Shown in pieces: positions 6,237-13,258 of a DNA stretch of 14,710 bases (positions within the stretch are counted from its first letter, which is position 1; each line of letters begins with the position of its first letter). The DNA is from an uncultured Campylobacter sp. (GTDB lineage: Bacteria > Campylobacterota > Campylobacteria > Campylobacterales > Campylobacteraceae). Below the pieces are notes generated by a model, which saw only the letters and a list, made by a program, of their open reading frames with translations, did not search any database and was not told where the DNA came from. The position numbers were made by a program, and so were the translations under genes. The DNA is taken from the NCBI RefSeq assembly GCF_937997465.1, contig NZ_CALKTQ010000168.1:1-14710 (forward strand), given 5' to 3'.

Positions 6237-7455
6237 AATATACGAGATCCCATCCTGCGACGATGTAGAGCTTGGCATAAAGCGAGATTCGTTACTTGAG
6301 TTTAAGCTCTGCTACAACGATGAAAAGCTGGCTAGAGCCCTAGTTTTCGTAGTGCCTGGGCTTGGCGGAGATGCGAACGAAAACTATAGAGAGCACTTAG
6401 CGCAGTTTGTCGCGAGCGAATTTGAGGTAGCCGTAGCGAGTCCGAACTACCACTGTATCGGCAACAGGCCGCAAACGGGGGCGAAGTATTTTTTAAACGA
6501 TTTAGACAAAATCATCCTGAAAAACAAATGCTCGAAAATCGGTATAGAAATCCCAAACGATATCAGCTACGGCGAACTCTCAGTGCTAGATACCTATCTG
6601 GGCAATATAAAAGCGAGCGGCGGTTTGCCGAGTGATTTTAAATTAGAAATATCCGTAACGCTGCAGCCGACCAAAAACGAGTATCAAAATTTCGGAGTTA
6701 TGCAGGCTCAAGACGTGATAAATGCTGCGCTTTTTATCAAGGCAAATCCGCCGTTTAAACCCGCGACCGATATAGACGAGCTGCCCGTGGTCCTAGTCGG
6801 TAGCTCGCACGGCGCATACATAAACGCCTTAGCAGCTAAATTTGCTCCGTGGCTCGTGGATGGCCTCATCGACAACAGCAGCTACGCGAAGCTAAACTGG
6901 GAGCTCATAGGCCTAGGCAAGGAGATAGATTATCTCAAATTTCGCGAATACTCGACCGATATATATTTTAAAAATATCAAAATTTACGTCTTTACCAAAA
7001 CGATGTGGACGCTACTGGATAAATCCTCGCCTCGATATTTCTCGCAGGCACGCGAAGATATACGAAACGCCCTAGACGCCGCGCATCTAAAAGTCCAAAG
7101 CGCATATCCAAAGCCTATCTATGTCGGCTACCACTGCGCCGTAAACGACCACTGCGCGTCGCCCAAGGAAAAAGCACAGCTCTACGAGGAGCTACGCAAA
7201 CTCGGCTTTGACGCGACCTTGCATATGATAAAAGACGAGAACGAGCTTGACGGTAGGTTTCTCAAAAAGCTAACGCACGGCCTAGAGATGTCTATCAAGC
7301 TTTTGATCGCCAAGGAGCTACCGCCGATACTAGAAAAGATAGCATCTCGCGAGAAGCAAATTTGCAAAAACAAAAGCATAGCCTATCGCTCAGACGAGCT
7401 GGAATATAAATTTTCGGAGGCAAACGGCAAGATAAATTTGGAGATAAAAAGATGA
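6223..7455 (+). CDS. DUF2920 family protein, putative alpha/beta hydrolase (third copy)
   Basis: A 410-residue single-domain DUF2920 protein, the usual size for the family. It carries the same ordered landmarks as the fused neighbour: SCDDVELGIK, VPGLGGD (residues 45-50), KNEYQNFGVMQAQDVI, GSSHG with Ser195, Asp309 in the NDH context, and LTHG with His352. The first Asp of the DD pair seen in copies 1 and 2 is Asn308 here, pointing to the second Asp as the conserved acid. The ATG at 6223 overlaps the end of the upstream gene by 14 bases in the +1 frame, so translation is probably coupled; there is no strong ribosome site. Cytoplasmic by appearance. The substrate cannot be told from sequence. 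Confidence 0.87.
   Translation: MIINKIYEIPSCDDVELGIKRDSLLEFKLCYNDEKLARALVFVVPGLGGDANENYREHLAQFVASEFEVAVASPNYHCIGNRPQTGAKYFLNDLDKIILKNKCSKIGIEIPNDISYGELSVLDTYLGNIKASGGLPSDFKLEISVTLQPTKNEYQNFGVMQAQDVINAALFIKANPPFKPATDIDELPVVLVGSSHGAYINALAAKFAPWLVDGLIDNSSYAKLNWELIGLGKEIDYLKFREYSTDIYFKNIKIYVFTKTMWTLLDKSSPRYFSQAREDIRNALDAAHLKVQSAYPKPIYVGYHCAVNDHCASPKEKAQLYEELRKLGFDATLHMIKDENELDGRFLKKLTHGLEMSIKLLIAKELPPILEKIASREKQICKNKSIAYRSDELEYKFSEANGKINLEIKR
6391..6423 (+). repeat. 33-bp exact direct repeat, DUF2920 copy 3 (pairs with 5133-5165)
   Basis: Second member of the copy 2/copy 3 tract. Together with the copy 1/copy 2 tracts it gives the tandem array a mosaic pattern of identity. Confidence 0.9.
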
Positions 7456-7591
7456 TTTTGTTTGTAAAATTTACGTTTGCTAGGGGCTAATTTGAGCGGA
7501 AAATTTGATAAAAGAAAATTTAAGAGGCAAAAGCCGCGCGCCAACTAAAAGCAATTTTATATGCAAATTTGACAAAAAACTCAAGCCTAAT

Positions 7592-8389
7592 TTACTCCAA
7601 ACTAAAAAACCGCCTCATCTTACGCTTCCAGTCGTCTTTTGGTATTTCCGTATCGTTTGGGTCGTCGCTCCAAACCTCGTGTTTGTCCTCAAAAAATATC
7701 GCAGACCTTTGAGCTTGCGGCATAAATTTCGTCTTGTCCTCCACGGGGATTTTATTCGCCCGAAAATACTGCAACAGCTCAAAATAATCATCTCTACTAT
7801 AGCAATTTACCAAAAAATAATTTCTATTTTTCATCCTTATGACGAAATTTTTACGCAGTAGCCATAGCGGTTCGCCGGATTTTTTGAGTTTATAGATTTT
7901 AAACGGTAGCGCAAATATCAAATAAACTAAAAGATATCTTATAAAGTCTTTCGTTTTATTAAAATGCACGCCGATAGAGGACTTTTTATAGAGCTGATAC
8001 GGTGTAAAAAAGTGGAACCTGCCGTATCTGCTATCAAGCTCGCTAATAACGCAAAAATAGACCTTTTCTACGTCTTTTACGAGGGCGATTTTCTCCTCGC
8101 TCTCTACTTTGTTTGCGTAGATGTACTCTATATGATAGATTTGCTCGCTAGAAAAACTAAAAAAGCTCGGTTTTTGTTTAAAAACTCGCGGCGCGAAAAT
8201 ATAAGTATTGTGCAGGTCGGATAATAAAAGACATGCGGGCAAAGCAATAAGATAAATACGGTGTAAAAGCTCATAGTCGCTAAAAGCATATACAAAAACA
8301 AAAATCGAGTAAAAAATAATATAACATCCCGCCAAAAACAGCGCGCCGTAGTCATTTATGATTATCGGATTTTCGTCGTAGTTTCTCAA
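7592..8389 (-). CDS. Hypothetical membrane protein, about three membrane segments
   Basis: I do not recognise this 265-residue protein. It has two adjacent hydrophobic segments near the N-terminus (about residues 15-36 and 43-60), a long polar, aromatic and basic middle part, a third hydrophobic stretch (about 149-166, FIRYLLVYLIFALP) and a charged C-terminal tail of some 95 residues rich in Asp, Lys and Arg. The start is set by a consensus GGAGGT at 8394-8399, four bases before a TTG; the frame is open further up to a GTG at 8425, but no ribosome site precedes it. The gene points toward the DUF2920 genes, tail to tail. No clear -10 box is visible upstream. The plus-strand frame overlapping its 3' end looks like a shadow. 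Confidence 0.65.
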   Translation of the reverse strand: MRNYDENPIIINDYGALFLAGCYIIFYSIFVFVYAFSDYELLHRIYLIALPACLLLSDLHNTYIFAPRVFKQKPSFFSFSSEQIYHIEYIYANKVESEEKIALVKDVEKVYFCVISELDSRYGRFHFFTPYQLYKKSSIGVHFNKTKDFIRYLLVYLIFALPFKIYKLKKSGEPLWLLRKNFVIRMKNRNYFLVNCYSRDDYFELLQYFRANKIPVEDKTKFMPQAQRSAIFFEDKHEVWSDDPNDTEIPKDDWKRKMRRFFSLE

Positions 8390-8393
8390 ATTT

Positions 8394-8399
8394 ACCTCC
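8394..8399 (-). promoter_or_regulatory. Consensus ribosome binding site GGAGGT that sets a TTG start
   Basis: On the minus strand GGAGGT is followed by AAAT and then TTG at 8389. This is the best match to the anti-Shine-Dalgarno sequence in the window and argues for the TTG rather than the upstream GTG at 8425. Confidence 0.7.
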
Positions 8400-8442
8400 A
8401 AATTTCGCTTCACGCAGTCAAGCACAACAAAAGGCGAGCGAG

Positions 8443-8459
8443 AGCTAAATTTAACTCGG
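8443..8459. repeat. 17-bp repeat (right copy), 16/17 match to 3648-3664
   Basis: AGCTAAATTTAACTCGG matches the sequence upstream of the DUF2920 genes with one mismatch, which breaks the palindrome here. It lies upstream of the membrane-protein gene, in the same orientation as the left copy. Confidence 0.35.
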
Positions 8460-8492
8460 TAAATTTAAGACCGACTCATCGTAAAACCAAAG

Positions 8493-8535
8493 CAAATTTA
8501 AGCGGCCGCCCCCAAGCCAAAGCCGCTTAAATTTG
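8493..8535. terminator. Perfect 14-bp hairpin between serC and the membrane-protein gene
   Basis: CAAATTTAAGCGGC (8493-8506) and GCCGCTTAAATTTG (8522-8535) are exact reverse complements around a 15-base loop. The GC-rich part faces the loop and the AT-rich part forms the base. On the minus strand a T-containing but interrupted tail follows. It may be a second terminator for serC, an mRNA structure, or a binding site. The hairpin is certain; its role is not. Confidence 0.55.
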
Positions 8536-8546
8536 AGTAAAGAGCA

Positions 8547-8631
8547 AAATTTGACGCGCCCCGAATTTAAGCCCTGAGTTTAAATTTACCCGAAGCAAAT
8601 CCAAATTCGCGCGGCGCGTCTAGTCAAATTT
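8547..8631 (-). terminator. Long imperfect hairpin starting at the serC stop, candidate terminator
   Basis: Right arm and left arm pair in three blocks: AAATTTGA/TCAAATTT at the base (8547-8554 with 8624-8631), CGCGCC/GGCGCG (8555-8560 with 8613-8618) and CGAATTT/AAATTCG (8562-8568 with 8603-8609). A five-base bulge lies in the right arm and a small internal loop separates the upper blocks. The loop is 34 bases. Reading with serC, the structure begins inside the TAA stop codon. The following T tract is short, so termination is likely but not assured. Confidence 0.5.
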
Positions 8632-9706
8632 ACCCGTTTTTCCTTGCAAATTCTTTCATAAACTCAGCCAAAGTCCGCACGTTTTCGATACTCACGGCGT
8701 TGTAGATAGACGCTCTGATGCCGCCTACGTGACGGTGCCCTTTTAGGCCCAGCATGCCCGCATTTTCGGACTCGGCGATAAAGGCCGCCTCCAGCTCGCG
8801 GTTTGCGATGGTAAAGCTAACGTTCATCAGCGAGCGGCTATCTTTTTGCGCGTGACCTTTATAAAAACCGCCAGAACCGTCGATCGCGCCGTAAAGCAGC
8901 GCCGCCTTTTGCTCGTTTATCTCGTTTATCGCTGCTAGACCGCCCTGCTCTTGCACCCAGCCCAGCGTCAAATTTAGCAGATATATGCCAAAGGTCGGCG
9001 GCGTGTTATATAGCGATGCGGCGCTAGCGTGCGTGTCGTAGCGAAGCATCGTCGGAGTGCGCTCCATGCAGGCTCGCTCTAGCATATCTTTGCGGATGAT
9101 AACGATGGTTACGCCGCTTGGGCCGGCATTTTTTTGCGCGCCGCCGTATAGCAGCCCCACGTCCGTGAAATCAACCGGCCGCGAGAAAAAATCGCTCGAC
9201 GCATCGACTACTAGCGGAGCCTTTGAGCGAGGCAGCTCGCGGTACTGCGTGCCGTAGATAGTGTTATTAGTGCAGACGTAGCCGTATGCGGCATCATCGC
9301 TAAATTTAACCTCAGGGATGCGGTCGTAGGAGGTCTCTTTGCTGCTAGCGACCACTTCGTATCTTGCGCCGACGTTTGGGCCTCTTTTGATCGCTTTGCT
9401 CGTCCAGACGCCCGTGTCGGCATACTGCGCGACGCCTTTGGCGGCTAAATTTAGCGGTATCATCGCAAACTGCAAATGCGCGCCGCCTTGCAAAAATAAC
9501 ACGTCGTACTCTTCGCCGATGCCGTATAGCTCGCGCGCCTTTGCCATCGCGCCGTAGTGCACCTCTTCAAAAATCTTGCTTCGGTGGCTGATTTCCATTA
9601 TCGAAAAGCCCTTGCCCTGATAGTCTGTGAGCTCGTTTTGCGCGCGCTCAAGCACGCTAAGAGGCAAAGCCGAAGGTCCCGCGCTAAAATTTAGCTTTCT
9701 ATTCAT
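8630..9706 (-). CDS. serC: Phosphoserine aminotransferase
   Basis: SerC is a PLP enzyme that makes 3-phosphoserine from 3-phosphohydroxypyruvate and glutamate, the second step of serine synthesis. The 358-residue length is standard. Family landmarks are LNFSAGPSALP at the N-terminus, GFSIMEISHRSK, LFLQGGAHLQF, and GGAQKNAGPSG with the PLP lysine at Lys192; HRHVGGIRASIYNA near the C-terminus fits phosphate binding. The ATG at 9706 is preceded by AAAGGAG at ideal spacing; an in-frame TTG 15 bases upstream lacks this. In C. jejuni, as I recall, serC sits beside xseA and ubiE; here it is inverted relative to those genes and separated from them by the CYTH-CHAD gene. Confidence 0.96.
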   Translation of the reverse strand: MNRKLNFSAGPSALPLSVLERAQNELTDYQGKGFSIMEISHRSKIFEEVHYGAMAKARELYGIGEEYDVLFLQGGAHLQFAMIPLNLAAKGVAQYADTGVWTSKAIKRGPNVGARYEVVASSKETSYDRIPEVKFSDDAAYGYVCTNNTIYGTQYRELPRSKAPLVVDASSDFFSRPVDFTDVGLLYGGAQKNAGPSGVTIVIIRKDMLERACMERTPTMLRYDTHASAASLYNTPPTFGIYLLNLTLGWVQEQGGLAAINEINEQKAALLYGAIDGSGGFYKGHAQKDSRSLMNVSFTIANRELEAAFIAESENAGMLGLKGHRHVGGIRASIYNAVSIENVRTLAEFMKEFARKNG

Positions 9707-9731
9707 CCAAACTCCTTTCAAATTTGAGCTG

Positions 9732-9737
9732 ATTTTA
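9732..9737 (-). promoter_or_regulatory. Candidate serC promoter, -10 box
   Basis: On the minus strand TAAAAT lies 25 bases upstream of the serC ATG, with AAAGGAG between. No TG extension is present, so the call is weaker than the others. Confidence 0.4.
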
Positions 9738-9818
9738 GCGTTATTTGCGTTAAAAAATCATTTCGCGTCGCAAGGTCGGCGGCAAAAGCTCGCAAATTTT
9801 ACACTTTAAGCTACCTTT

Positions 9819-9827
9819 TGATACAAT
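9819..9827 (+). promoter_or_regulatory. Promoter of the CYTH-CHAD-ubiE-xseA operon, extended -10 box
   Basis: TGATACAAT fits TGnTATAAT with one mismatch. It lies 22 bases before the TTG start, with AAGGAG in between. It is the only clear promoter ahead of the three tightly packed genes. Confidence 0.65.
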
Positions 9828-9849
9828 TTTTCATATTAAGGAGCGAAAT

Positions 9850-11268
9850 TTGATAGAGATCGAGCGTAAATTTATCCTGCGTAACGCCGCCGTCATAAAC
9901 GAGCTAAAAGCCCGCGATATCGACGTCCAGCAAAAAGAGGTGACGCAAATTTACGTCAAAATCACTCCGCTTGAGGAGATTAGATTTCGCGAGGCTTCTG
10001 GCGTTTTTACGATCACGCAAAAATCAGGCGTTGGTCTAGCGCGCGAGGAAAATGAGAGCGAAACGGATGCCAAAAGCTTCAAAAAAGCCCTAAAAAACGC
10101 GGTCGCCGCTCCTATAAAAAAGACGAGATTTTTATTTCGGCTTGACAGCGCCGCCTGCAACGTCGATATTTTCCACGGCGCTTTAGAGGGGCTTGTAACC
10201 TTTGAGGCCGAGTTTAGCGGCGAGCGCGAGGCGGCAGAGTTTGACCCGCCTGAGTTTATCGCCGCGCACATAGCTAGCGAGGTCACGGAGGATGAGCGCT
10301 ATAAAAATAAAAATTTAGCGCTTTTTGGCTTGCCGCAGGGCGAATTTGACGCGCAAAAGAGCATTGAGATTTTACAAAATAGCCCAGAGCTAGAGCTAAA
10401 TTTACCAAGCTACATCGGCGCGATGGACGCGATGCGGACGGTGTTTTTTCAGATTTTTGCACAGCTAAACAAATACCTAAACGAATACGCAAGCTCTGGC
10501 GATACTGAGGCGCTACACCAGATCCGTATAAATATACGCAAAACGCGCTCTTTGCTTAAAATTCTCACTCCCATTTTTGACCAGAAAACGGCTTGCTATT
10601 TTCTGCTAAATTTTAAAAAACTAGCCGAGCTAACCAACCAAAAGCGCGATATAGACGTGTTTTGCGAGTTTTTGCAAAGCCAAAAAGGCTTTGAGTCACT
10701 AGCTAGCGAGCTGGAAAATTTAAGCAAAACCCTAGCCCAAAGCGTCCAGGCCGAGCTACAAAGCGACGAAGCGAACGAAATTTTGCGCGACTGGGAGGTA
10801 TTTTTACGCGAGGGAAGCGACTTTTTTAAAGGCAAGCTAGGAGACGCACCGATAAAAAAACTCGCCGCAAAATCCATGCGAGCTCAAATTTTACGCCTCA
10901 AAAAATCTCTCTCAAATTTGAGCGAAACTACCGAAAACGCGCAGTTTCACAAGTGCCGCATCGAGATAAAAAGACTAAGGTATCTAAGCGAGATTTTTGG
11001 TGGCGGTTTTGATTTTGCTGCAGCTAAAAAATGCTTTAAAAAGAGCAAAATTTTACAAGAAACCTTTGGCTCGCTACAAGACGCCGACATCTGGCTAGGC
11101 CTGCTAGCGCACGTAAAAAGCGGCGCCGAGCAAAAGCGCATAGACAAACTCCAAGCTAAAATTTACAAAAAAATCTACGAGCTGCGAAGCGAAATTTTAG
11201 ACTCAAAGCCTAAAATTTTAAAAAGCCTCACAAAGCTTTCGCGCGGCTTAAAAATCTACTATATCTAA
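9850..11268 (+). CDS. CYTH and CHAD domain protein (putative inorganic triphosphatase, polyphosphate-binding)
   Basis: The 472-residue protein has an N-terminal CYTH domain (about 1-160) and a C-terminal CHAD domain (about 190-472). The CYTH hallmark ExExK is present as Glu3, Glu5, Lys7 in IEIERKF, and the strand residues REASG, TQKSG, RFLFRLD and EAEF follow in order. CYTH enzymes hydrolyse triphosphates such as inorganic tripolyphosphate. The CHAD part is helical with conserved His223 in LHQIRINIRKTRSLLK and His367 in FHKCRIEIKRLRYLSE, and ends with LGSLQDAD-like sequence near residue 408; CHAD domains bind polyphosphate. It starts at TTG behind AAGGAGCG. ubiE follows after nine bases, so they are cotranscribed, though no biochemical link is evident. 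Relative to the recalled C. jejuni order it is an extra gene here. Confidence 0.9.
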   Translation: MIEIERKFILRNAAVINELKARDIDVQQKEVTQIYVKITPLEEIRFREASGVFTITQKSGVGLAREENESETDAKSFKKALKNAVAAPIKKTRFLFRLDSAACNVDIFHGALEGLVTFEAEFSGEREAAEFDPPEFIAAHIASEVTEDERYKNKNLALFGLPQGEFDAQKSIEILQNSPELELNLPSYIGAMDAMRTVFFQIFAQLNKYLNEYASSGDTEALHQIRINIRKTRSLLKILTPIFDQKTACYFLLNFKKLAELTNQKRDIDVFCEFLQSQKGFESLASELENLSKTLAQSVQAELQSDEANEILRDWEVFLREGSDFFKGKLGDAPIKKLAAKSMRAQILRLKKSLSNLSETTENAQFHKCRIEIKRLRYLSEIFGGGFDFAAAKKCFKKSKILQETFGSLQDADIWLGLLAHVKSGAEQKRIDKLQAKIYKKIYELRSEILDSKPKILKSLTKLSRGLKIYYI

Positions 11269-11277
11269 AGAGAAAAA

Positions 11278-11994
11278 ATGGAAAAACAAGAAAAAATAGT
11301 TCAGATGTTTAACGACATCGCGCCCACCTACGATCTAGCCAACCGCGTGCTGAGCATGGGTGCGGACGTGAGCTGGCGCAAGATCGCGTGCAAAACGGTA
11401 TTATCAAATTTCAAAGACTCAAGCGTAAATATCGTCGACGTCGCATGCGGCACGGGCGATATGATGGGCTTTTGGCAAAAGATGGCGGGCGAATTTAACG
11501 CAAAAATCGAAAATCTAATCGGCGTCGATCCCTCAAGCGGCATGCTCGCGGTCGCTAAACAAAAATTTCCCGAGTTTAAATTTATCGAGGCGCTAGCGAC
11601 GCAAACAACGCTTGATAGCGGCTCGATGGACGTGCTAAGTATCAGCTACGGCATCAGAAACGTAGTCGAGCGCGAGGCGGCTCTAAGAGAGTTTAACAGA
11701 GTGCTAAAAACGGGCGGGTATGTCGTGGTGCTAGAATTTACTAAGCGCAAAAAAAGCGGGATTTTAACGGGCGCTCGCGACTTTTATCTAGGTAAAATTT
11801 TGCCTAAAATCGGCGGCTTTATCTCCAAAAATCAAGAAGCCTACGAGTATCTGCCAAGCTCGATCGAGGGCTTTTTAGACGCCAAAAGCTTTGCGGACGA
11901 ACTCGCCGCCGCTGGCTTTGAGATGCGCCTTTGTAAGAGCTTTTCGATGGATATTTCTACTCTTTTCATCGCGCAAAAGGCCCGTGAGTGCTAA
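11278..11994 (+). CDS. ubiE: Demethylmenaquinone methyltransferase (UbiE/MenG family)
   Basis: This 238-residue SAM-dependent methyltransferase catalyses the last step of menaquinone synthesis, C-methylation of the demethylated quinone; the bifunctional name also covers the ubiquinone branch, which Campylobacter is not expected to have. The sequence has MFNDIAPTYDLANRVLSMG at the N-terminus, the SAM motif VDVACGTGDM (53-62), GVDPSSGML, and YGIRNV (124-129), all family hallmarks. Campylobacter respires through menaquinones, so the role is central to its energy metabolism. It is the second gene of the operon and its stop overlaps the GTG start of xseA by seven bases. The ATG has AGAGAAAA upstream, a modest ribosome site. 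Confidence 0.94.
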   Translation: MEKQEKIVQMFNDIAPTYDLANRVLSMGADVSWRKIACKTVLSNFKDSSVNIVDVACGTGDMMGFWQKMAGEFNAKIENLIGVDPSSGMLAVAKQKFPEFKFIEALATQTTLDSGSMDVLSISYGIRNVVEREAALREFNRVLKTGGYVVVLEFTKRKKSGILTGARDFYLGKILPKIGGFISKNQEAYEYLPSSIEGFLDAKSFADELAAAGFEMRLCKSFSMDISTLFIAQKAREC

Positions 11995-13151
11995 GCGTCA
12001 GCGAGCTAAACGAGCAGGCCAAAACGCTGCTTGAGACGACGTTTTCGTACGTCGAGGTAGAGGGCGAGATCTCGCGGCTAGTGAGGCACGGCTCTGGCCA
12101 CTGGTACTTCACGCTAAAAGACGAAAAGGCCGCGATCTCGGCGGTCATTTATAAATTTAACGCCGCTAAGCTCAAATTTGATGTCACGGACGGCATGAAA
12201 GTCGCTCTCTACGGCAAAATTTCGCTCTACTCGCCAAGCGGCAGCTATCAGTTTATCGCGACCCTGATACGCCCCAGCGGCGAGGGCGAGCTCGAACTTG
12301 CCTTTAAACAGCTAAAATCGCGGCTTGAGAGCGAAGGGCTTTTTGATATCTCGCACAAAAAACCGCTACCCAAATTTCCGCGCAAGATCGCGCTTATTAC
12401 CTCAAAAACATCAGCCGCACTGCAAGATATGCTGCGTATCGCTTCGCAGCGCTGGGCGCTATCGGAAATTTTAGTTTTTGACTCGCTAACGCAGGGCGAA
12501 ACCGCGCCCGCCTCGCTCATACGCGCGCTAAAAAAAGCCGACGCAAGCGGAGCCGACGCGATCGTGCTGGCGCGAGGAGGCGGTAGCAGAGAGGATCTGT
12601 GGTGCTTTAACGACGAAAATTTAGCCCGAGAGATCTACGCGGCGCGCACGCCCGTGATATCGGCCGTCGGGCACGAGATTGATTACGTGATCAGCGACTT
12701 TGCGGCTGATTTTCGCGCCCCGACACCAAGCGCGGCGATGGCTGCGCTACTGCCTGATATGGGCGAGCTAATGCAAAGCATAGATAGGCTAAGCGAGGCG
12801 GCGGACGCGGCTTTTATGCGCGTTTGGGAGCGTAAATTTAACGCTCTGGCGATGATGAGAGCAAGATTTTCTCAGGCGAGCCTCACGCAAAAAATCGCTC
12901 GCAAGGAGCAAATTTTGCTAAATTTACGGCAGGCTTTAGACGCCGCCGTGCAAACTAAGCTGCTCAAATTTGAAAACGCGCTCAAACTCGCCCGCGCCGC
13001 ATACGCGCAGCAGGAGTCCTTTTTCGCGCAGATTTCAAATTTCGTCCGAGTGCGCAAGGGCGGCAAAACGGTAAATCTAAGCGAGCTAAAACCGGGCGAC
13101 CGCATCGCGCTAAGCTCGGTAAACGCAAGCAAAGAGGCGGAAATTTTATAA
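11988..13151 (+). CDS. xseA: Exodeoxyribonuclease VII large subunit
   Basis: XseA is the catalytic subunit of exonuclease VII, which degrades single-stranded DNA and acts in DNA repair. The 387-residue protein begins SVSELNEQAK and has an N-terminal OB-fold (about 1-100, with HGSGHWYFTLKDEKAAI). It then has the catalytic domain with TSKTSAALQDML, ARGGGSREDLW (195-205) and VGHEIDYVISDFAADFRAPTPSAA-type segment (227-250), and a helical C-terminal part that in the family binds XseB. It is shorter than E. coli XseA (about 456 residues), as in other campylobacters. The start is GTG at 11988, overlapping ubiE, so translation is probably coupled. The small subunit gene xseB is not in this window. 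Confidence 0.95.
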   Translation: MLSVSELNEQAKTLLETTFSYVEVEGEISRLVRHGSGHWYFTLKDEKAAISAVIYKFNAAKLKFDVTDGMKVALYGKISLYSPSGSYQFIATLIRPSGEGELELAFKQLKSRLESEGLFDISHKKPLPKFPRKIALITSKTSAALQDMLRIASQRWALSEILVFDSLTQGETAPASLIRALKKADASGADAIVLARGGGSREDLWCFNDENLAREIYAARTPVISAVGHEIDYVISDFAADFRAPTPSAAMAALLPDMGELMQSIDRLSEAADAAFMRVWERKFNALAMMRARFSQASLTQKIARKEQILLNLRQALDAAVQTKLLKFENALKLARAAYAQQESFFAQISNFVRVRKGGKTVNLSELKPGDRIALSSVNASKEAEIL

Positions 13152-13153
13152 TC

Positions 13154-13190
13154 AAATTTGACCCAGCCGAAACCACGGCTCAAATTTTTA
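13154..13190 (+). terminator. Terminator after xseA
   Basis: AGCCG (13165-13169) pairs with CGGCT (13176-13180) over a six-base loop, and the stem can continue past an ACCC bulge with AAATTTG (13154-13160) pairing to CAAATTT (13181-13187). A run of T follows directly. It lies just after the xseA TAA. Confidence 0.65.
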
Positions 13191-13224
13191 GACGGGTTAA
13201 AAATTTTTAAGCTAAAAATAGTAA

Positions 13225-13230
13225 GATAAT
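13225..13230 (+). promoter_or_regulatory. Candidate promoter of the lipoprotein operon, -10 box
   Basis: GATAAT, within an A-rich stretch, lies 28 bases before the ATG at 13259. It is one mismatch from TATAAT. A strong AAAGGAG ribosome site sits between it and the start. Confidence 0.45.
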
Positions 13231-13258
13231 AACGCAAATCAAAATTTAAAGGAGCGAT

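Noticed and set aside
7505..7861. Plus-strand reading frame of 118 codons
   Set aside because: It lies mostly opposite the membrane-protein gene, lacks a ribosome site, and its peptide shows no family features; the minus-strand frame has membrane segments and a consensus ribosome site.
8390..8425. Longer form of the membrane protein from GTG at 8425
   Set aside because: No ribosome site precedes it, whereas GGAGGT stands four bases before the TTG at 8389.
9707..9721. Five-residue N-terminal extension of SerC from a TTG
   Set aside because: The AAAGGAG ribosome site falls inside it at ideal distance from the ATG at 9706, and SerC proteins start near that ATG.
9951..10877. Minus-strand frames opposite the CYTH-CHAD gene, and similar ones opposite xseA and the lipoprotein genes
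   Set aside because: They are antisense shadows produced by the codon bias of well-identified plus-strand genes; their peptides are Ser/Ala/Arg-rich without recognisable domains.
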